Made by a program: the position numbers and the translations under genes. From Thiococcus pfennigii (GTDB lineage Bacteria > Pseudomonadota > Gammaproteobacteria > Chromatiales > Chromatiaceae), in contig NZ_NRRW01000026.1 of assembly GCF_016583835.1 (NCBI RefSeq), positions 1 through 53,024 of the forward strand: DNA of 53,024 nucleotides, in the 5' to 3' direction. Positions 27,301 through 35,092 of this stretch are shown here, one piece after another; the first letter of the stretch is position 1; every line of letters starts with the position of its first letter. The notes below the pieces were generated by a model. That model had not been told where the DNA came from. It saw nothing but the letters and a program-made list of their open reading frames with translations, and did not search any database.

Positions 27301-27895
27301 GCTCGCCGAGATCATGCGTCTGCGCCGCGCCTGCTGCCATCCGCGCCTCGCGCTGCCAGAGAGCACCCTGCCCGGCAGCAAGCTCGACGCCTTCGCCGAG
27401 ATCGTCGAGGAGTTGATCGAAAACCGCCACAAGGCCCTGGTCTTCAGTCAGTTCGTCGATCACCTCGCGCTGATCCGCGAGTACCTCGATGCGCGCGGCA
27501 TCCGCTACCAATACCTCGACGGCTCGACCCCCGAGCCCCGGCGCCGTGCGGCCGTGTCCGCCTTCCAGGCCGGCGACGGCGAGCTGTTCCTGATCAGCCT
27601 GCGCGCCGGCGGCGCCGGTCTCAACCTCACCGCCGCCGACTACGTCATCCACATGGACCCCTGGTGGAACCCGGCCGTGGAAGACCAGGCCTCCGACCGC
27701 GCCCACCGCATCGGCCAACGCCGCCCGGTCACCATCTACCGCCTCGTCGCCAAGGACACGATCGAGGAGCGCATCCTGAGGATGCACGCCCACAAGCGCG
27801 ACCTCGCCGACGCCCTGCTCGAGGGCACCGACGACACGAGCCGTTTGAGTTACGCCGAGATGCTCGCGCTCGTGCAGGCGAGCGGCGGGGACTGA
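24359..27895 (+). CDS. Large SNF2-family DNA translocase with long N-terminal extension
   Basis: An 1178-aa protein. Residues 1 to about 700 are an extension with no motif I recognise; the start has a helical-repeat look (GWLSFLRGDDAGAVARFDEA). The SNF2 motor occupies about 710-1160. It includes QLRDYQVEGYRWLARL, Walker A DDMGLGKTLQ (about 744-753), motif II as DEAQ (about 837-840) and TGTPIENHLYELWNLF. Further on are the helicase-C KALVFSQFVDH (about 1024), DGSTPEPRRRAAV, and motif VI around ASDRAHRIGQ (about 1110). ATP-driven translocation on double-stranded DNA is the family activity. The start is the ATG at 24359, four bases inside the preceding gene; the frame is open further upstream but overlaps that gene. 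Role (repair, transcription recycling or defence) cannot be read from sequence alone. Confidence 0.88.
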   Translation: MTDRSVVERALRDDPDAALELLGVPPEDLDALLAERNATETLTLSGWLSFLRGDDAGAVARFDEALQAERQRTRRRNPCLPGLPGALYLLALLRRGKPDGFTKVQRQVRAWLRASTSARDQRVYRIIGDLAAIMAGQCQPQDCYALQSVLGPKDPIPLLFQTLARHWLGERPEAGALSTLARHAHRAAENGERWYPQEAVAVLEALGFGGKRPVLGERPPDLIRLADLLHPQPTWQRALEALERLAPDNGQGAQSASDLRLVWLLVLHGSYATLEPREQRRTKGGGWTRGRPVAVQRLAEEARDMAHLTPQDRAICATIVREKPAIYFGGSPPWTYHLDPDRALLAAIGHPLLFADLNDSVPLELVRSGPALKVVRRSKDILVSIEPFPQAGRALLPVRETPQRMRLVQFDAAHHEIAAILGGDGLSVPKTGKQRLLEGLAKVAPMLPVHSEIGGGSGTAEKVVADARPHLHLTPIGQGLNAGLGLELFIHPFGEAGPPLRPGEGSATLLTELDGRPVRCTRNLNAERRAVQDLLANCPALAGAAPLDGASHHSWQLDDPEMALNALAQLQALGEAVVLDWPEGKRIRLSAEAQVGQLRASVSQRQDWLELGGALHLDDGRILELRELLARASDTQGRFVRLGEQDILSLSSALRRRLDGLRGLTDRGRFHPLAAPAIAELIDGMPLDASPAWGQLLARLAEVRELDPQVPSTLQAQLRDYQVEGYRWLARLAHWGAGACLADDMGLGKTLQALALILSRAPAGPTLVLAPTSVCGNWLEEAARFAPTLRLLRFGPGDRGAMLEQAGPFDLIVASYGLLQTEGERLAGVSWQTIVADEAQAFKNALTKRSKAIMQLDAAFRVITTGTPIENHLYELWNLFRFINPGLLGSLEAFNARFANPIEQHQDQAARQRLRQLLRPFILRRLKSEVLSELPPRTEITLTLELSDSEMALYEAVRREAVARLEEAQATANPGQQRMQLLAEIMRLRRACCHPRLALPESTLPGSKLDAFAEIVEELIENRHKALVFSQFVDHLALIREYLDARGIRYQYLDGSTPEPRRRAAVSAFQAGDGELFLISLRAGGAGLNLTAADYVIHMDPWWNPAVEDQASDRAHRIGQRRPVTIYRLVAKDTIEERILRMHAHKRDLADALLEGTDDTSRLSYAEMLALVQASGGD

Positions 27896-28317
27896 CCCGG
27901 CGGCGCATCGCCGGGTCGGGTCTCGACGGGTGCGCCCGCGGATCATGCCAGCCGTTCACCAGGGGCGACGAAATACCCGAGGCTCGCCGGGTGCCTGCCA
28001 CGGTCCGAAATTTTCTGAAAAGAACGGGCGTGTCGGGCGGTCTCGATCGATGTATCGTCGGCAAGGCGGCGGCCAGACCTTCAGCGATCCAGGACGAACC
28101 CTGAGGTATCCGCGGATAAAAGGCCCAAACCGCAGTGGCGTAGGTCGACTTGCCGACGGAAGCCGGCTCTCGCAATCCGAGCTATCTCGCCGTCGCGTGG
28201 CCTACTGGGAGCACCGGCTTTCCAGCCGGCTCGTCGCCGTCACGGCTCGATGCCGCGTCGGCGGCGTCTGGGCCGGTAGGAGGGCACGTGCGCAGCGGCC
28301 ATCCAGCGGCGCCGATC
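27896..28317. other. Intergenic, with REP-like hairpins only
   Basis: No gene is supported. A hairpin, GAGCACCGGCTTTCCAGCCG, near 28208-28231 is a variant of the hairpin in the 135-bp repeat that follows. Confidence 0.5.
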
Positions 28318-28452
28318 GGTGATCTCCTGGCGCCAGCGCCGAAGGTCGCGCGCCGGGGTCATCGAGCCCCCTGCGCGCGAAGCCGGCTGAAAGCCGGCGC
28401 TCCCAGTTCGTACCGACTCGCCGTCGAGGCCGATTTTGTGGGGTACCCCAGG
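28318..28452. repeat. 135-bp repeat with hairpin, copy 2
   Basis: Partner of 19172-19306, nearly identical. It lies 119 bases before the second duplicated RNase segment, against 436 bases for copy 1; the difference is the HMA-like gene plus MITE B. Confidence 0.8.
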
Positions 28453-28570
28453 GACGAACCCTTCCCGGCGATGCCAGTCTGTCGCGCGAAGGGATGTCCG
28501 CCATCCGACGTGCACACCGACCGATTCGGAGTCATCGATGGGCCACAAGACCTTGATCTTGGAGGGCGCT

Positions 28571-29242
28571 CTTAGGTTGTAACTAGCACCGTTCGGTCTT
28601 GAGGCCCTTGATCTGACGCACCCTGGCAGAGAATGCCGCGAAAGGCGCGTAACGCGTCCCGCAGCGCCCGCGGCCTGCCGTCTGGTGACGAGCCCCGAGT
28701 GTTTCGTCACTGGCGAGAGGAGGCGTGATCTCCTGTCGCTGGGCGGCGCGCTAGGTGAGGTGTTGGTCGGGTGGCCCCCCGCGGTGTCTTCGGTTCCAGA
28801 ACGCCAGCCGCCGACGCATGCGCGCGACGTGGCTGCCATCCCAGAACACCTGGTCGCAGCGCGGGCAGTAGAGCGCCATGGTTGCGGAATGCCTGGCGCG
28901 TTCCGGCATGGTGCGACGCTGCGCGTCGGTTGCCGCCACCAGCGGCGCATTGCAGCTCATGCAACGGGTGAAGGGCGCATGCATCCAATCGATGTCGCAC
29001 TGCGGGTGCAGCGCGGCCACGCAGTCATCGAGATCGCCGCAGTCGAGCAGTATGAGGTCGGCGAGGGCGGCGTTCTGCTCGGCCATCTGGCGGTCTCGGG
29101 TCAGCAGGATCCGCCCCTCGGCGCGCGCACGGCGGACCAGGGTCCGGTCGTCGGTCCCATCCGGGAGGATCAGCACGTCATAGCCGGCGACGCGCAGCCA
29201 CTGGCCGAGACGCTTGAGCATCTCGTCACAAAGGAACTTCAC
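28571..29242 (-). repeat. Duplicated 672-bp segment carrying the RNase gene, copy 2
   Basis: Aligns with 19742-20413, including the 180 bases beyond the stop codon. Similarity ends exactly at the GTG start, as in copy 1. Confidence 0.85.
28751..29242 (-). CDS. Mut7-C/PIN-like RNase with zinc ribbon, copy 2
   Basis: A 163-aa paralogue of the 19922-20413 product, same length and same motifs: VKFLCDEMLKRLGQWLRVAG, DGTDD, ILLTRDRQMAEQ, and the zinc ribbon CMSCNAPL ... YCPRCDQVFWDGSH. Differences are scattered conservative substitutions (for example H to Y in RVAGYDV, N to H in CVAALHPQ), so both copies appear to be under constraint. GTG at 29242 is the start by alignment. It faces the SNF2 pair from the opposite side to copy 1, so the antiporter and the SNF2 pair are bracketed by the two RNase genes. 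Substrate unknown. Confidence 0.82.
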   Translation of the reverse strand: MKFLCDEMLKRLGQWLRVAGYDVLILPDGTDDRTLVRRARAEGRILLTRDRQMAEQNAALADLILLDCGDLDDCVAALHPQCDIDWMHAPFTRCMSCNAPLVAATDAQRRTMPERARHSATMALYCPRCDQVFWDGSHVARMRRRLAFWNRRHRGGPPDQHLT

Positions 29243-29714
29243 GGGCACCGCCTGCGGCGTTCGTGGTGCAGGGTGTACAGGTCGTCTTGGCCTCGCGCCC
29301 TTGGAACCCCATCCGACTCGACTCCGGCATCTGCCAGCAAGATGTTCGGCTCGGCGACGGCCGCGATCAGACGGAGGCTGCGCACCGAGACCGTGCAAAC
29401 CTGCCCCGTAGGCGCTGAGCGCAGCATAACCCGCTATTGCGGCGCTGCCTGTCGGGTTATGGCGCGCGCCAACCGCTGCTTTGTCGAAGACTGCCGTGCC
29501 GGCATGCCTCACACGACGGCTTGCAACTGGTGACGAAGCGCTGCTTCGCGACCAGAATCCTCACGCCAACCCCGAGGCGCCCCGTAGGAGCCGGCTTGCC
29601 GGCGATCGGCGCCGCTGGCCGGCACCCCCGTCCGGTCGCCGGCCTCAGAACAGCCGGTCGAGCCCGTTGGCGGGGGCGATGCTGTCGAAGCCGAGTGACC
29701 GCTATTGTTAAGGG
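29243..29714. other. Gene-free stretch with repeat remnants
   Basis: No convincing gene. It contains a diverged single unit of the 150-bp array family (about 29447-29512, CTGTCGGGTTATGGCGCGCG), a REP palindrome at about 29581-29605 (GTAGGAGCCGGCTTGCCGGC), and a 40-50 bp match to the 3' end of sthA at about 29644-29690 that would read ANGLDRLF and stop on the minus strand. Confidence 0.5.
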
Positions 29715-29817
29715 TTATCCGATGCCTACCGCCGACACGGCGGTAGGGGACGGCGTTGGGGTCGATCAGCTGGCCGGTGCTGGCAGGTCAGCAGGGCCGG
29801 CGGTAGGCGTCGGATAA
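29715..29817. repeat. 103-bp inverted repeat, possible IS91-element terminus
   Basis: Arms TTATCCGATGCCTACCGCC (29715-29733) and GGCGGTAGGCGTCGGATAA (29799-29817), 19 bp with one mismatch. The left arm is also part of a smaller perfect hairpin (CTACCGCC-GACAC-GGCGGTAG). It lies about 290 bases beyond the 3' end of the IS91-family transposase gene, where an ori- or ter-like end could be. No coding sequence is seen in 29818-30104. Confidence 0.5.
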
Positions 29818-30104
29818 GCCTCGAGGGAGGAAACCGCGGGCAGTTTGGCACAGAGCCAACGGCGGCGTGGCGCTATGGGGATTTGAATCGAGCTCGTCGC
29901 TGGTTCGGGTGAAGGAAGCGAGGCGGATCGCATCGCTGGCACAGCCCGCCCTGGCAATGGCGCCGATGGGGCACGCAAGCGGGTGAGCGCAGAGCGGCAG
30001 CGCTGGTGAGGCGGGCCTGATTTTCGCCTCGATAGGCACGCTCTGTCCGTCACCGAGCGCGAGGCGATGATCCAAGGGTGCTGGAGCAGAGCGGCTGTTG
30101 GCGA

Positions 30105-31316
30105 TCATGCCGCCGTGTCCACTGCCGAGGGCGGTGCCCGCGGGGCATAGCCTCTGGCGACAATCTCGATGATCAGCATGGACGCCCCACAGCAGGGGCA
30201 AGGGCGGGCATTGGCGGCTGGAGACTGCGGAGCGGCATCCTCCGTGACGAGGACGGGCACGGCCATGAGCGGGGATGGCGGAGTGGCAAGCAGCTCCCGG
30301 GCGCGGGCCAAGTTCTCGACCCGGCTGGCGTTGGCCAGCAAGCCGTAGTGGCGGATGCGGTGGAAGTCTGTTGGGAGGACATGCAACAGGAAGCGACGCA
30401 TGAACTCCTCGACCGGAAGGGTCATCGGCTTGTAGCGGCAGCGACCCTTGGCGCGGTAGTCCTTGAACTGGAAGGTGACCCCGCGCTCGTCGAGGGCGAT
30501 CAGGCGGCTGTTGGCGATGGCCACCCGGTGGGTATAGCGCGAGAGATAGGCGAGCACCGCCTCGGGTCCGGCGAAGGGGCGCTTGGCGTAGACCACCCAG
30601 TCGCTCTGGCGCAGCGGCTGGAGCCATCCGTGGAAGGTCTGCGCATCGCTGAGCCCGGCGTGCTCGCCGAAGAACTCGAGCTGACCGGCCTGATGGGCGG
30701 CAGTGAGCTTCTCGCAGAACAGCCGCCGGAACAGCCGCGAGAGCACCCGCACGGGCAGGAAGAAGCCGCGCCGGCAGGCCACCCAGCGCTCCCCATCGAG
30801 CGAGATCCCACCGCCGGGCACGATCCCATGCACATGGGGGTGATGGGTTAAGGCCGAGCCCCAGGTGTGCAGCACCAGGGTGAGCCCGATGCGTGCGCCC
30901 AGGTGCTTGGGATCGGCGGCGATGGTGAGCAGAGTCTCGGCGGCGGCCTGGAACAAGAGGCCGTAGATCACCGATTTGTTGTGATAGGCGATCTGCCCGA
31001 GCGGCGCCGGCAGGGTGAAAACCACGTGGTAGTACTCCACCGGCAGCAGATCGGCCTCGCGGGCGGCGAGCCACTGCTTGGCCACGGCGCCCTGGCACTT
31101 GGGGCAGTGGCGGTTGCGGCAGGAGTTGTAGGCGATCTCGGTGTGGCCGCAGTCCGAGCACTGCATGAGGTGGCCGCCGAGCGCTGCGGTGCGGCAGTGC
31201 TCGATGGCCGACATCACCTTGAGCTGGCCGAAGCTCAGGTGCCCGGCCTGCTCGCGGCGCCAAGCGGGGCCGTGGTCGCGAAAGATGTCCGCGACCTCCA
31301 GGGCCTGGCGTGGCAT
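30105..31316 (-). CDS. IS91-family rolling-circle transposase
   Basis: A 403-aa, apparently intact HUH transposase. The N-terminal zinc-binding region is CSDCGHTEIAYNSCRNRHCP (about 54-75). The HUH motif is in HHPHVHGIVPGGG (about 160-172), and the Tyr-containing segment is AYLSRYTHRVAIANSRL. Near the C-terminus is a CPCCGASMLI knuckle. IS91-type elements move by rolling-circle replication and can carry flanking DNA. Immediately upstream on the same strand is the tail of an integrase gene, the usual companion in this subgroup, but truncated. A second, decayed IS91-type transposase lies at 35616-36160. Confidence 0.88.
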   Translation of the reverse strand: MPRQALEVADIFRDHGPAWRREQAGHLSFGQLKVMSAIEHCRTAALGGHLMQCSDCGHTEIAYNSCRNRHCPKCQGAVAKQWLAAREADLLPVEYYHVVFTLPAPLGQIAYHNKSVIYGLLFQAAAETLLTIAADPKHLGARIGLTLVLHTWGSALTHHPHVHGIVPGGGISLDGERWVACRRGFFLPVRVLSRLFRRLFCEKLTAAHQAGQLEFFGEHAGLSDAQTFHGWLQPLRQSDWVVYAKRPFAGPEAVLAYLSRYTHRVAIANSRLIALDERGVTFQFKDYRAKGRCRYKPMTLPVEEFMRRFLLHVLPTDFHRIRHYGLLANASRVENLARARELLATPPSPLMAVPVLVTEDAAPQSPAANARPCPCCGASMLIIEIVARGYAPRAPPSAVDTAA

Positions 31317-31323
31317 AGCCGGC

Positions 31324-31473
31324 TCAGGTGCGCGGCGGATCCTCAGGGGTCAGCCGATCCAGGGGACTGGTCACCGCGCTGAGCGTACGGGTGGCCACCT
31401 GGGCATAGAGCGCCGTGGTCTCAAGCTTCTTGTGCCCAAGCAGCACCTGAATGACGCGGATGTCCTCCTTGTG
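31324..31473 (-). pseudogene. Tyrosine recombinase (integrase) fragment of the IS91-type element
   Basis: Only the last ~46 codons are recognisable: DIRVIQVLLGHKKLETTALY, the box with the C-terminal His and catalytic Tyr of the tyrosine recombinase family, then TRTLSAVTSPLDRL. Upstream, sequence similarity stops near 31473 and unrelated DNA leading to the MscS gene begins. The element has therefore lost its 5' end, or the neighbouring DNA was inserted there. It starts seven bases before the transposase gene. Confidence 0.8.
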
Positions 31474-31558
31474 CGATCCTCTTGATTGGAGGACTAACCC
31501 AAATAGTAGAGGAAGGCTTCTGGCACCATCTATAGGGCGCCTGGCAGCGAGGCTCAGC

Positions 31559-33013
31559 ATGCACAAACGCGACGTTCCGCACGGATGGATTCCGCGCGAG
31601 CAATGGATTCCGATGATCGGATACCGGTCCTTGGTCGTCGGTTTGATTTCAGGCTGGCTCCTGATCGTCGCTTCACCGCGCGCGGACGAGTTGACCGACT
31701 TGCTGACTGGAAAGAAGGAAGAGGCGGCGACATCGAGCGAGCAGGTGATCTCCGCGGGCACCTCCGAGAAGGACGACGCGAGAATCCGTAAGCGGCTGCA
31801 GGCCATTTACGCGGAGATCCAGGGACTGAAAAGCTTATCGGTCAGGGTTTCCGGCGGAATCGTGTTCCTGAGTGGCGAAGTCGAATCGGCCGCGACGGAG
31901 ACGATGGCGCTGGCGTTCGCCCGTAAAGTCGAGGGCGTCGTGAAGGTCGAGAGCACCATCAGCGTCAACCGCGAGCTGCAGCCACGGCTGCGGGCGATGT
32001 GGGCCAAGCTCGTCAAGCTCGCGCAGCAGGTCTTGGTCGGCTTGCCGCTGTTTCTGCTCGCACTCGGCGTGCTTGCGCTGTTTTGGATCACCGGTCGATG
32101 GCTGGCGGCCCGTCAGGGGGTGTTCCGGCGCATCGCCCCAAATCACTTCATCGCCCACTTGCTCGGGCAGCTCACGCATTTGTCGTTCGTGATCGCGGGG
32201 CTGGTGATGGCGCTGAGTCTGCTCGATGCAACCGCGTTGCTGAGCACCATCCTCGGCGCGGCCGGGATCATCGGCTTGGCGGTCGGCTTCGCGGTGCGCG
32301 ACACCGTCGAGAACTATATCGCCAGTATCCTGCTGAGCTTGCGCAATCCCTTCCAGGTCAGCGATTTCGTCGATGTCGGCGGCCATCAAGGCAATGTGGT
32401 CAAGCTGACCTCGCGCGCAACGATCCTGCTGTCGCCGGATGGCAACCACATTCGCATTCCGAACGCGACTGTGTTCAAGGCCGTGATCGTCAACTACACC
32501 CGCAATCCGGAGCGTCGCTTCGAATTCGACGTGGGTGTCGACACGGATCAGGATCTGCCCATGGCGCAGTCGCTGGCACTGCGCACGCTGCTCGCGGTGA
32601 CGGGCGTGCTGCACGATCCCAAACCGCTCGTCGTCGTGCAATCCCTGGGTGATTCCAATGTGATCTTGCGCTGTTATGCGTGGATCGATCAGATGCAGGT
32701 CGACTTCCTCAAGGTCCGCAGCGAGGCGATCCGCGCGGTGAAGTCCGCGTTCGACGGTGCGGGAGTCGTGATGCCGGAGCCGATCTACAAGGTACGCCTG
32801 TTCGACGCCGGCTCGGTCGCCGCGGCGAGCGCGGAGCGTGAGGACAGGGTGCGCGCGAAGGGCCCGCCTGAGGTGCGGCGGGCCGCCGCCGTCGGCTCCA
32901 TCGCCACCGGGGACGTGTCCGTGGACCGCACGATCGAGGAAAAGGTCGAGGCCAGCGGAGCCGACGACGACACGGACAATCTGTTGAGCCCGGATGCCGC
33001 CCGCGAGGTCTGA
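31559..33013 (+). CDS. BON-domain MscS-type mechanosensitive channel
   Basis: A 484-aa protein. An N-terminal hydrophobic segment (VVGLISGWLLIVAS) acts as signal or anchor. A periplasmic BON domain follows at about 76-138 (LSVRVSGGIVFLSGEVESAA), then three transmembrane helices (about 158-255) with the pore-lining ILGAAGIIGLAVGFAVRDTV. The MscS beta domain (NPFQVSDFVDVGGHQGNVVK, then SPDGNHIRIPNATVF) and a charged C-terminal tail complete it. It would release solutes on hypo-osmotic shock; the BON domain may bind membrane or other envelope proteins. I chose the ATG at 31559 because GCGAGG precedes it by five bases; the ATG at 31613 is also plausible. Confidence 0.83.
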   Translation: MHKRDVPHGWIPREQWIPMIGYRSLVVGLISGWLLIVASPRADELTDLLTGKKEEAATSSEQVISAGTSEKDDARIRKRLQAIYAEIQGLKSLSVRVSGGIVFLSGEVESAATETMALAFARKVEGVVKVESTISVNRELQPRLRAMWAKLVKLAQQVLVGLPLFLLALGVLALFWITGRWLAARQGVFRRIAPNHFIAHLLGQLTHLSFVIAGLVMALSLLDATALLSTILGAAGIIGLAVGFAVRDTVENYIASILLSLRNPFQVSDFVDVGGHQGNVVKLTSRATILLSPDGNHIRIPNATVFKAVIVNYTRNPERRFEFDVGVDTDQDLPMAQSLALRTLLAVTGVLHDPKPLVVVQSLGDSNVILRCYAWIDQMQVDFLKVRSEAIRAVKSAFDGAGVVMPEPIYKVRLFDAGSVAAASAEREDRVRAKGPPEVRRAAAVGSIATGDVSVDRTIEEKVEASGADDDTDNLLSPDAAREV

Positions 33014-33041
33014 CCCCATCGTCGCGGACCCCATCGTCGCG
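33012..33041. repeat. Tandem 15-bp direct repeat at a gene end
   Basis: GACCCCATCGTCGCG occurs twice back to back, the first copy overlapping the stop codon of the MscS gene. It is probably a replication-slippage duplication. Confidence 0.7.
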
Positions 33042-33113
33042 ATGAAGCACAGCTCCAGCTCGTCGCGGGAGCACTCGGCACTCATGAGCGCGCGGCGCAA
33101 GGGCCAAGGGATT

Positions 33114-34433
33114 TCAGACCAATCGACGCACCGCGTCTTGGTCCGGCTCCTCGGCCGCGGCCGACTGCACCAATGCGGCCACCGCGCGCACGGCCACCAC
33201 GTCTTCCGCCAGGTCGAGCGCCTTCTCGGCGCGCGCCAGCGCCAGTCGTCCATGATGTCCGGCGGCCTCTCGCATGGCGGCATCGCCGATCATTGCCAGC
33301 GATAGCAGCGCCTTCTGCAAGCGCACCGCGACCTCCACGGCACTGGCGCCGTCACGCGCGATCGCCGTGAAGGCATCATCGAACAGATCTTTCAGCGCAA
33401 GCTCCGGCACCTCCACGCGGTCGTACTTCGAGGCCTCGTCCTCTTTCTTAGCGCCCGAGTCATTCCAGAGCACGAAGAGTCGAACGAGTGCTCCGATCAC
33501 TTCGATCGCCGTCCCAGGGTCGTTGACCGCCGGGGACAACGCGCGGCCGGCGATCTCCGACAGCACCACCAGGCCGAAACGCGGATCGTCTTGGAACGTG
33601 CGGTCGTCTCCGATCAGGAACGATTCGATCACCTGCTCGCGGTCAATCGCGGGCTGCCCTCCCGGGCTGTCACTGACGAACGCCAACGCCCGCCCTGGGG
33701 TGGCAAAGGTCCCCGGCAAGGCCGTCACGACGATATGCCCCTGTGCCTTTTCGGCGCAGGCATGAAGCGTGGCGATATCGACGTGTTGTACGTAACCCAC
33801 CCTGGTCGCGAGCACGGGCTGCCCATAGACGTCTTGATACCGTTTCGCCACGCCGTGGAGGCTAGGGGCCTCCCGCCGGCGCTTCAGGGCGTCGGCCGTG
33901 GCCTTTTCGACGACGTCGATCGTCGTTCCCAGCCGTCCAAGACGTGCAATGCGATCCACCCAGCGCAAGAAGACCAGGATGACGATACTGAAGACAGCCG
34001 CCATGAGGACGAAGATGGCAAAGAGACCCGCTGGCTCGAAATAGTCGTTCTTGACGGCGGTCAGGGCCACGACGCTGAAAATGAACGCGCCGACGAAGGT
34101 CGAGAGGGCGTTCTGCGAGACATCGTCGGCAATGACCAGCCTGAATGCGCGCGGTGTCGCCGTCTTGCTGGCCGAAGCATAGGCCGACACCATCGAGCCG
34201 ACCGCGAAGGTGGCGATCACGAGCATGCTCGAGGCCATGATGGACAGGAGGCTGTCGAGGGACTCGGCAGAGATCGCCGGCACAAAGCGCGCAAGATCCG
34301 GTTCATCCACGAGCTTGGCGACAAACACGTTCACAATCGACAACAGACAGATCGCCAGCGGCTTCACCCATAGCCGCTCGCGTAGCCGATTGATGAATAA
34401 TCTGAGCCGATCGACTGAGATGATGGCCGACAT
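33114..34433 (-). CDS. DUF2254 membrane protein
   Basis: A 439-aa protein with four hydrophobic segments in the first half: about 25-45 (AICLLSIVNVFVAKLV), 62-82 (LSIMASSMLVIATFAVGSMV), 108-128 and 138-158. A conserved soluble C-terminal region follows, with RALSPAVNDPGTAIEVIGAL. This matches the DUF2254 family of predicted inner-membrane proteins, whose function is unknown. The start is the ATG at 34433. It is convergent with the MscS gene and divergent from the lipocalin gene. Confidence 0.83.
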   Translation of the reverse strand: MSAIISVDRLRLFINRLRERLWVKPLAICLLSIVNVFVAKLVDEPDLARFVPAISAESLDSLLSIMASSMLVIATFAVGSMVSAYASASKTATPRAFRLVIADDVSQNALSTFVGAFIFSVVALTAVKNDYFEPAGLFAIFVLMAAVFSIVILVFLRWVDRIARLGRLGTTIDVVEKATADALKRRREAPSLHGVAKRYQDVYGQPVLATRVGYVQHVDIATLHACAEKAQGHIVVTALPGTFATPGRALAFVSDSPGGQPAIDREQVIESFLIGDDRTFQDDPRFGLVVLSEIAGRALSPAVNDPGTAIEVIGALVRLFVLWNDSGAKKEDEASKYDRVEVPELALKDLFDDAFTAIARDGASAVEVAVRLQKALLSLAMIGDAAMREAAGHHGRLALARAEKALDLAEDVVAVRAVAALVQSAAAEEPDQDAVRRLV

Positions 34434-34471
34434 GGGGATGTCCTTTGTGCTTTCTGACTCTGGGCAAACGT

Positions 34472-34500
34472 GTGGTGCGCTTCGCTTTTCCCAACCTACA
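34472..34500. repeat. Dispersed REP-like intergenic motif
   Basis: GTGGTGCGCTTCGCTTTTCC followed by CAACCTACA is the reverse complement of a palindromic intergenic motif common in proteobacteria. It is a single copy here. Confidence 0.5.
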
Positions 34501-34583
34501 GGTGTTTTGAATCGCAGGTGTTGAATCGCCGCGTCTCACCGCAGCTGCTTGCTTCCGCGCGATGCGCGCCCATCTACGGCCTC

Positions 34584-35069
34584 ATGATCAAGGACATCGT
34601 TTCGACCTTGCGCAACGCCCTCGCGGGCGGCTCCACGGCCTCCCGGCAGCCGCCCGAGACCGTGGCGCAAGTCGACCTCGATCGCCTCTTGGGGACCTGG
34701 CTCGAGGTCGCGAGACTGCCAAACCTCGAGGCGGACGGATTCGGGCGACGCAGCGTGAACGTCAGCGCCACCTATGCGAAGCGGCCCGACGGCCGCCTCA
34801 GCGTTCAAACGGTCTCCTACAATGCCAGCGCGTCCATGCGGCGCACCGAGGTGAAGGGGCTGGTCCGACCCGCGAGCGCGGACGGCTCGAAGCTGGTGCT
34901 GACGTTCTTCAAGCTGATTCGCGGCGATCTCTGGATCCTTGGGCTCGACCCCGAGTACCGCTGGGTGCTGACGGGCACGCCGAGCCGACGGCGCCTGTGG
35001 CTGATCGCCCGCACGCCGCGCCTCGACCCCGTCGAATACGATCGGGCGATAATGATCGCCGCGGCATGA
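34584..35069 (+). CDS. Lipocalin-family protein without signal peptide
   Basis: A 161-aa protein with the bacterial lipocalin pattern: LDRLLGTWLEVARLPNLEAD (the GxW motif), then SVNVSATYAKRPDG, KLVLTFFKLIRGDLWILGLD and YRWVLTGTPSRRRLWLIART. Relatives such as Blc are outer-membrane lipoproteins that bind lysophospholipids. Here I see no lipobox or signal peptide from the ATG at 34584; upstream codons in frame do not supply one either. It may be cytoplasmic, or its true N-terminus may have been lost. A kinase remnant faces it across 23 bases. Confidence 0.78.
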   Translation: MIKDIVSTLRNALAGGSTASRQPPETVAQVDLDRLLGTWLEVARLPNLEADGFGRRSVNVSATYAKRPDGRLSVQTVSYNASASMRRTEVKGLVRPASADGSKLVLTFFKLIRGDLWILGLDPEYRWVLTGTPSRRRLWLIARTPRLDPVEYDRAIMIAAA

Positions 35070-35092
35070 CAGGCTAGTCCGTGGCCGAAGGC

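Noticed and set aside
29715-29817. Integron attC site
   Set aside because: The inverted arms begin with TTATCC and end GGATAA; the R'' and R' boxes do not have attC orientation, and no integron integrase or cassette array is present.
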